A stretch of 36,825 bases of DNA from Chlorobium sp. (GTDB lineage: Bacteria; Bacteroidota; Chlorobiia; Chlorobiales; Chlorobiaceae). The translations under genes were made by a program, and so were the position numbers. Each line of letters opens with the position of its first letter. Positions within the stretch are counted from its first letter, which is position 1. This document shows positions 33,398 to 36,825 of the stretch, piece by piece. The notes below the pieces were generated by a model, which was given only the letters and a program-made list of their open reading frames with translations, was not told the DNA's origin and ran no database searches. The DNA is taken from positions 1-36,825 of the forward strand of contig JANQGE010000019.1 of NCBI GenBank assembly GCA_028277485.1. The letters are read 5' to 3'.

Positions 33398-33459
33398 TAC
33401 GCTATCAAGGCTTCATTGAGTTCGTTAATAACGCCGTGTATCCGGTTTCCAAAAAGCCG
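33397..33459 (-). pseudogene. Possible 3' remnant of a gene formerly coupled to hsdS
   Basis: The frame ending in the TAA that overlaps the hsdS start reads RLFGNRIHGVINELNEALIA before meeting a TGA at 33460-33462. It looks protein-like and helical, as the end of a larger subunit such as HsdR would. The stretch is too short for a family call, and it could be chance. Confidence 0.3.
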
Positions 33460-33462
33460 TCA

Positions 33463-33612
33463 CATTTTCTTCCGACCGGAAAACCGGCAGCGATGCGGTC
33501 TTTCGCCATCCTCAGTCTGCTATTTGTTCTTCGCGCTTTAAATTCGTTTTTGATCCGATCCAATTAATCCTATGTATTCACTGAGAATAACGCATTTCTT
33601 GCATTAAATAAA
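33463..33612. other. Intergenic region upstream of the hsd remnant
   Basis: A 34-codon minus-strand frame (MAKDRIAAGFPVGRKCDG..., from 33509) is present but has no supporting evidence. I see nothing else; the rest of the gap to the stress protein gene is repeat elements. Confidence 0.25.
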
Positions 33613-33725
33613 AAGTACCTCTTATTTATTATCGTGAGCGGTTCAAATGCAAGGCGAACGGAGTGCAGAAACCGTCTCCTATCCGCTCAACGAAGCAATT
33701 AAATCGCGGAATAAACAGAAGTGCC
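33613..33725 (-). repeat. MITE-like element, 113 bp, inverted orientation, decayed ends
   Basis: It runs from AAGTACCTCTTATTTATT to AATAAACAGAAGTGCC, with an interior like the 5296 copy read on the minus strand. The ends carry several substitutions, so it is probably an older copy. A second element in the same orientation starts eight bases later. Confidence 0.75.
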
Positions 33726-33733
33726 TAAATTAA

Positions 33734-33826
33734 GGGCACCTCTAAATTATTGTCGTGAGCGACTTGGGTACGAGGCGGGCGGAGCACAGAAACCCCTTTC
33801 TATCCGACCAACGAAGTAATCAGGGT
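33734..33826 (-). repeat. MITE-like element truncated at the end of the stress protein gene
   Basis: One end is intact (GGGCACCTCTAAATTATTG) and the interior matches the 14959-type copies on the minus strand. The match stops at ATCAGGG, and the stop codon of the following minus-strand gene lies five bases beyond. The outer end of about 25 bases is missing. Confidence 0.75.
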
Positions 33827-33830
33827 TTCC

Positions 33831-34778
33831 TTAGTAAGCCTTCACCGGGGAAGTAAAACCTGCCGGCTTGAGCGCCATCAGCGAGCAGCTGATTTCGGTC
33901 ACAATGTTTTCCGCTGTATTGCCGATAAGAAAGCCGATTATCCCTGTTCTCGCAACGGTTCCCATGACAAGAATGTCAACACCCTGCTTCTCGACAAACT
34001 CCGGGATCAGGGTATCGGGTCCCCCCCTCATATGATGAACCTGATGTGCCGTACCGATCCCTGAGTCATCGATCAGGGTATTGAGCAGAGCAAAATGATC
34101 GGTCTCGGTTTCCTCGATGTTATGACCCAGCTCATCCTCGGAAACATTTGTCCATGCCTTGTAACGGAGGAATTGCTCGAACGCATAATCCCAACAGGAA
34201 AGGATGCTCAACGACCCTCCCAGGTTATCAGCCATTGAACGGGAAAGCTCCAGCAACCTTAAGGAAAGCGCGCGCTCAGCCTCTTCCCTGTTTTCAGGAT
34301 CGACAGCAACAGCCACATGGGTATCCCCGCGTGAACCAGTAACCGGACGGGCAAGCCATACCGGGCAGGGGCATTTACGAAGCAGCGTCATATCGATTGA
34401 CCTGAAACCCTTGCCGCTTTTCCTGGGTTCCGCCTCTTTGATAACAAGGTCGTGTGCATTGCGAAGCACATGACGGATAACATGGATCGCCGGAGGAATA
34501 TCCCCTCCTCCCTGCACCATGTGAAACGAAACCCTGTCGTGCTCCATGTTGAGCATGACACGGGTTTCCTGCAGAGCGGCATTGACCTGCTCTGTGAGGT
34601 ATTTCTCATATGTTTTTGTGTATTCCTGCTGATTTTTTGGAAGCCCTGGATAAACCAGAAGCACGTGCAAAGTGGTCCGATTGCTTCCGGCGAGCTTGAG
34701 TGCCTGCTTGAGACCCTCGGTTTCATCGAACGTTCCGTTCGTGACATACAAAATGTTATGGAATTTTCGCATCGTCAT
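33831..34778 (-). CDS. Universal stress protein with two UspA domains (UspE-like)
   Basis: A 315-residue protein with tandem UspA folds. The first (about 1-147) begins NILYVTNGTFDETEGLKQAL and ends LLRKCPCPVWLARP. The second (about 155-305) contains the ATP-binding pattern GTVARTGIIGFLIGNTAE (G-x-x-G-x9-G-N/S/T) and ends CSLMALKP. The first domain has lost the clear glycine-rich site, a common arrangement in UspE-type proteins. The ATG at 34778 is preceded by AAGAAGAGAAT. Its last codons lie beside a truncated repeat element, so the final few residues (SPVKAY) may have been altered by an insertion. It is likely a cytoplasmic stress or redox/energy sensor. The antiporter gene 142 bases upstream is on the same strand. 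Confidence 0.88.
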   Translation of the reverse strand: MTMRKFHNILYVTNGTFDETEGLKQALKLAGSNRTTLHVLLVYPGLPKNQQEYTKTYEKYLTEQVNAALQETRVMLNMEHDRVSFHMVQGGGDIPPAIHVIRHVLRNAHDLVIKEAEPRKSGKGFRSIDMTLLRKCPCPVWLARPVTGSRGDTHVAVAVDPENREEAERALSLRLLELSRSMADNLGGSLSILSCWDYAFEQFLRYKAWTNVSEDELGHNIEETETDHFALLNTLIDDSGIGTAHQVHHMRGGPDTLIPEFVEKQGVDILVMGTVARTGIIGFLIGNTAENIVTEISCSLMALKPAGFTSPVKAY

Positions 34779-34826
34779 ATTCTCTTCTTGTTACCATGTG
34801 CCTTATAATACATACGCCCTCATGTT

Positions 34827-34912
34827 TGTTACGCCCCCCGATCACCCTGTCAGGCGGCGCTCAGTGCGTTTCACCGTTTATCAGGACTTTGCCGGGACTT
34901 ACGACAATTTGA
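34827..34912 (+). repeat. Possible decayed MITE relic
   Basis: GTTACGCCCCCCGATCACC, then GTCAGGCGG and finally ACTTACGACAAT follow the order of family landmarks (GTTACGCGCCCTGATTAC, GTTGGGCGG, CGACAAT), but the terminal repeats are gone. The assignment is tentative. Confidence 0.35.
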
Positions 34913-34920
34913 AATATCCT

Positions 34921-36612
34921 TTACCTCATTTCCTCAGTAAGCCTTTCGGCCGCCTGCTCGGCCGCATCGTAAAAGGGCAGAAAAACAATGTCCGCTCCCT
35001 TGGTTTTCAGGGTTTCACTCTCGCCGACTTTTTGCGTTGAAACAGCAATCTTGCCTGCATATTGCTGGTTCCTGAGCACATCGATCAAGACGATGCGGGG
35101 GTCCTCATAAGTCAGCCCAAGGTCATGCTGTGAGATGGAAGAAACTACCCATTGCACCCCTTCGAGCGGCAGCATACTGACAAATTCCTGGTCGGAAGCA
35201 TCTCCATAAACAGCATCATACCCCTTTTTCTTCCATTTGTGCACTTCATCAGGATTAAAATCCACCGCAAGGATGCGGTACCCTGCCTTGTTCAGATAGT
35301 GCACAAACGCCGAACCGTAGCGTCCCAGCCCGAAAACAATGACATCATACTGTCCCCTGTGCTCGAGCAGCTTATGATCTTCCGATTCTTCACGTGCAGG
35401 AGCACGTTTCTCAAACACACCGAGTACCGGCTCCAGCACCTTGTACAGCATGTGCGAATAGGTTATCATATAGACCGAAAGGGCAATGGTAATCAATCCT
35501 ACCAGCGTGACCAGGCCGAGGGCTTCGGGGGGAACATGCCCCAAGTTAAGTCCCATGGCAATGAAGATCAGAGAAAACTCACTGATCTGGGCTACGGTAA
35601 GCCCTGCCAGAAAAGACGTACGTTTGCGATACCCCAAAATCCCCATGATAATCATCACAATCAAAGGATTGCCGATCAACACGAAAAGCGAGAAAATAAT
35701 GGCCGGGTACACCTGGCTGCCGAGCAGCCCCAGCTCGATATGCATGCCTAAAGCGATAAAAAAGAACAGAAGCAAAAAATCACGCAGTGTTGCAAGACGC
35801 GTAACAATGGTTTCCCGGAACGGGGTTGAAGCAAGTGACACCCCGGCAAGCAGGCCGCCCAGTTCCTTGCTGAAACCGAAATAGCTGCCCAGGGCAGCCA
35901 GTAGCGCAGCCCATCCGATGGAAAAGGTAATGAGCAGCTCCGGGGATTGTACAATCCGGCTGATAATCGGTGTTGCCAGAAATCGAATGAAGAGGGCCAC
36001 AAGCACAAGCACGGCCACACCGTACATGATAACGGTTGCGATCTGTATGAACGCGCCGCTTTCTGTCCCGGGCTGCGCGCTGACCCCAAAGCCGGAAAGC
36101 ACTACCATCGCGAGCACGACGACAAGGTCCTGAACGATCAGAAAACCGATGGCAATGCGTCCGTGCAAAGACTCAACCTCCTTTTTATCTGACAGCAGCT
36201 TCACAATGATGATGGTACTGGAAAACGTAAGTGCCACCGCGATATACAGCGAGCTCACCAGACCAAATCCCAGGGAGAGCCCTATGAAAAAACCGATCAC
36301 CGAGGTAAACAGAACCTGTCCAAGGCCTGTTGCCAGCGATACAAGTCCAAGGGAACGCACCAGCTTGAGATCGAGTTTCAGGCCTACGAGGAACAACAGC
36401 AACGCCACGCCGAGTTCGGCAAGCAACTCGATTTTCTCCTGCGATTGGACAATATCGAACACGGAAGGGCCGGCAAGCACTCCGACAGCAATGAAACTCA
36501 CAATCATGGGCTGACGCAACAGCAGGCTTACATAACCCACGGCGGCCGTAAGAACCAGCAAAGAAGTGATTTCGTAAAAGGGTACGGTATGAATAATACT
36601 AAAATCAAACAT
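34921..36612 (-). CDS. CPA2-family cation:proton antiporter with TrkA-N domain (KefB/YbaL-like)
   Basis: A 563-residue inner-membrane protein. The N-terminal 390 residues have 11-13 membrane segments with CPA2 landmarks: LRQPMIVSFIAVGVLAGP, LAELGVALLLFLVGLKLDL and FLIVQDLVVVLAMVVL, which contains the ion-site aspartate. The C-terminal region (from about residue 420) is a TrkA-N nucleotide-binding domain with VIVFGLGRYGSAFVHYLNK and the acidic end of strand 2 in LAVDFNP. Relatives are K+ or Na+/H+ antiporters gated by NAD(H) or glutathione adducts. The start MFDFSIIHTVPFYE at 36612 follows a good GGAGAC site. It is the upstream gene of the pair with the stress protein. The ion is not determinable by eye. 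Confidence 0.88.
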   Translation of the reverse strand: MFDFSIIHTVPFYEITSLLVLTAAVGYVSLLLRQPMIVSFIAVGVLAGPSVFDIVQSQEKIELLAELGVALLLFLVGLKLDLKLVRSLGLVSLATGLGQVLFTSVIGFFIGLSLGFGLVSSLYIAVALTFSSTIIIVKLLSDKKEVESLHGRIAIGFLIVQDLVVVLAMVVLSGFGVSAQPGTESGAFIQIATVIMYGVAVLVLVALFIRFLATPIISRIVQSPELLITFSIGWAALLAALGSYFGFSKELGGLLAGVSLASTPFRETIVTRLATLRDFLLLFFFIALGMHIELGLLGSQVYPAIIFSLFVLIGNPLIVMIIMGILGYRKRTSFLAGLTVAQISEFSLIFIAMGLNLGHVPPEALGLVTLVGLITIALSVYMITYSHMLYKVLEPVLGVFEKRAPAREESEDHKLLEHRGQYDVIVFGLGRYGSAFVHYLNKAGYRILAVDFNPDEVHKWKKKGYDAVYGDASDQEFVSMLPLEGVQWVVSSISQHDLGLTYEDPRIVLIDVLRNQQYAGKIAVSTQKVGESETLKTKGADIVFLPFYDAAEQAAERLTEEMR

Positions 36613-36706
36613 GACGGTCTCCTTCCCTGAGCAGGCTTGATACCATACTCAAAACAATCCCGTTCTCGGAAAAGCTTCGATAAACGTGAATTACGTGACA
36701 AGGGTC

Positions 36707-36725
36707 AATAGAGTGCACCTCTATT
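36707..36725 (+). repeat. Miniature remnant made only of two element ends
   Basis: AATAGAG and CTCTATT flank a TGCAC centre. This is what remains if a right end (AATAGAGGTGC) is joined directly to a left end (GCACCTCTATT). It abuts the next copy. Confidence 0.45.
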
Positions 36726-36727
36726 AA

Positions 36728-36825
36728 GGGCACCTCTAAAAACTTATTGCGCGCCCAAATTGCTGCGTTGGTCGGTGCTCGAAATCCTCATGTACTCCGT
36801 GTACATTCCGGTTTCTCCGCTCCGT
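36728..36825 (+). repeat. MITE-like element, long-core variant, cut by the window end
   Basis: It begins GGGCACCTCTAAAAACTTA, then GCGCGCCCAAATTGCTGCG, and enters the long core GCTCGAAATCCTCATGTAC seen at 3674 and 22746. The right end lies outside the window. It is upstream of the antiporter gene. Confidence 0.75.

Noticed and set aside
33405..33509. A 34-codon minus-strand ORF before hsdS
   Set aside because: It has no ribosome site or recognisable residues; the frame coupled to hsdS by TAATG is the more interesting one.
2682..36825. The repeats as a CRISPR array
   Set aside because: Copies are kilobases apart, palindromic at their ends, in both orientations and without unique regular spacers.

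Overview
The window looks like chromosome from a green sulfur bacterium (Chlorobiaceae; Chlorobium/Prosthecochloris-like). Three points support this. There is a two-subunit ATP-citrate lyase operon in the order aclB-aclA, the signature of the reductive TCA cycle in Chlorobi. There is a bciA-type 8-vinyl reductase of (bacterio)chlorophyll synthesis. There is also a second dehydrogenase resembling chlorophyll b reductase (NOL/NYC1), plus a rubredoxin typical of anaerobes. The species cannot be fixed from the sequence alone.

Layout. 1-6965: a LolC/LolE-type permease pair, rubredoxin, a GNAT acetyltransferase, a lipocalin, a GDT1-type cation exporter and a FetAB-type ABC pair. 6966-8502: a small unrecognised ORF encoding a cysteine-containing decapeptide repeat, then lgt. 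8594-11869: a divergent regulatory region, aclB-aclA and a strong bidirectional terminator. 11878-14867: two overlapping radical SAM genes. 15351-17162: envelope genes (a beta-barrel-like protein and two lipoproteins; the lipoprotein part is AT-rich by eye). 17625-18373: an overlapping HEPN/nucleotidyltransferase (HepT/MntA-like) pair. 18514-20071: an ECF sigma, anti-sigma and Spy/CpxP-like operon. 20207-23714: carbonic anhydrase, lipA, a membrane protein and an NAD(P)-binding protein. 23732-30119: NOL-like SDR, fused 5-oxoprolinase, DUF218 protein and bciA. 30154-33397: type I methylase hsdM and specificity hsdS, with no hsdR in the window. 33831-36612: a tandem-domain universal stress protein and a KefB/CPA2-type antiporter.

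The most striking non-coding feature is a family of short elements with terminal inverted repeats (consensus ends GGGCACCTCTATTAATT / AATTAATAGAGGTGCCC). They are mostly 113-116 bp, with 86, 142 and about 166 bp variants. About a dozen copies or fragments lie in gene gaps. Three copies have 4-bp direct flanking duplications, one lies against the remains of another, and one keeps its centre while its ends have been replaced by a different but still complementary pair. No transposase is encoded here, so these look like MITEs mobilised in trans.

No rRNA, tRNA or CRISPR array was recognised. No computation was possible; all family calls come from reading motifs and recalled family resemblance.
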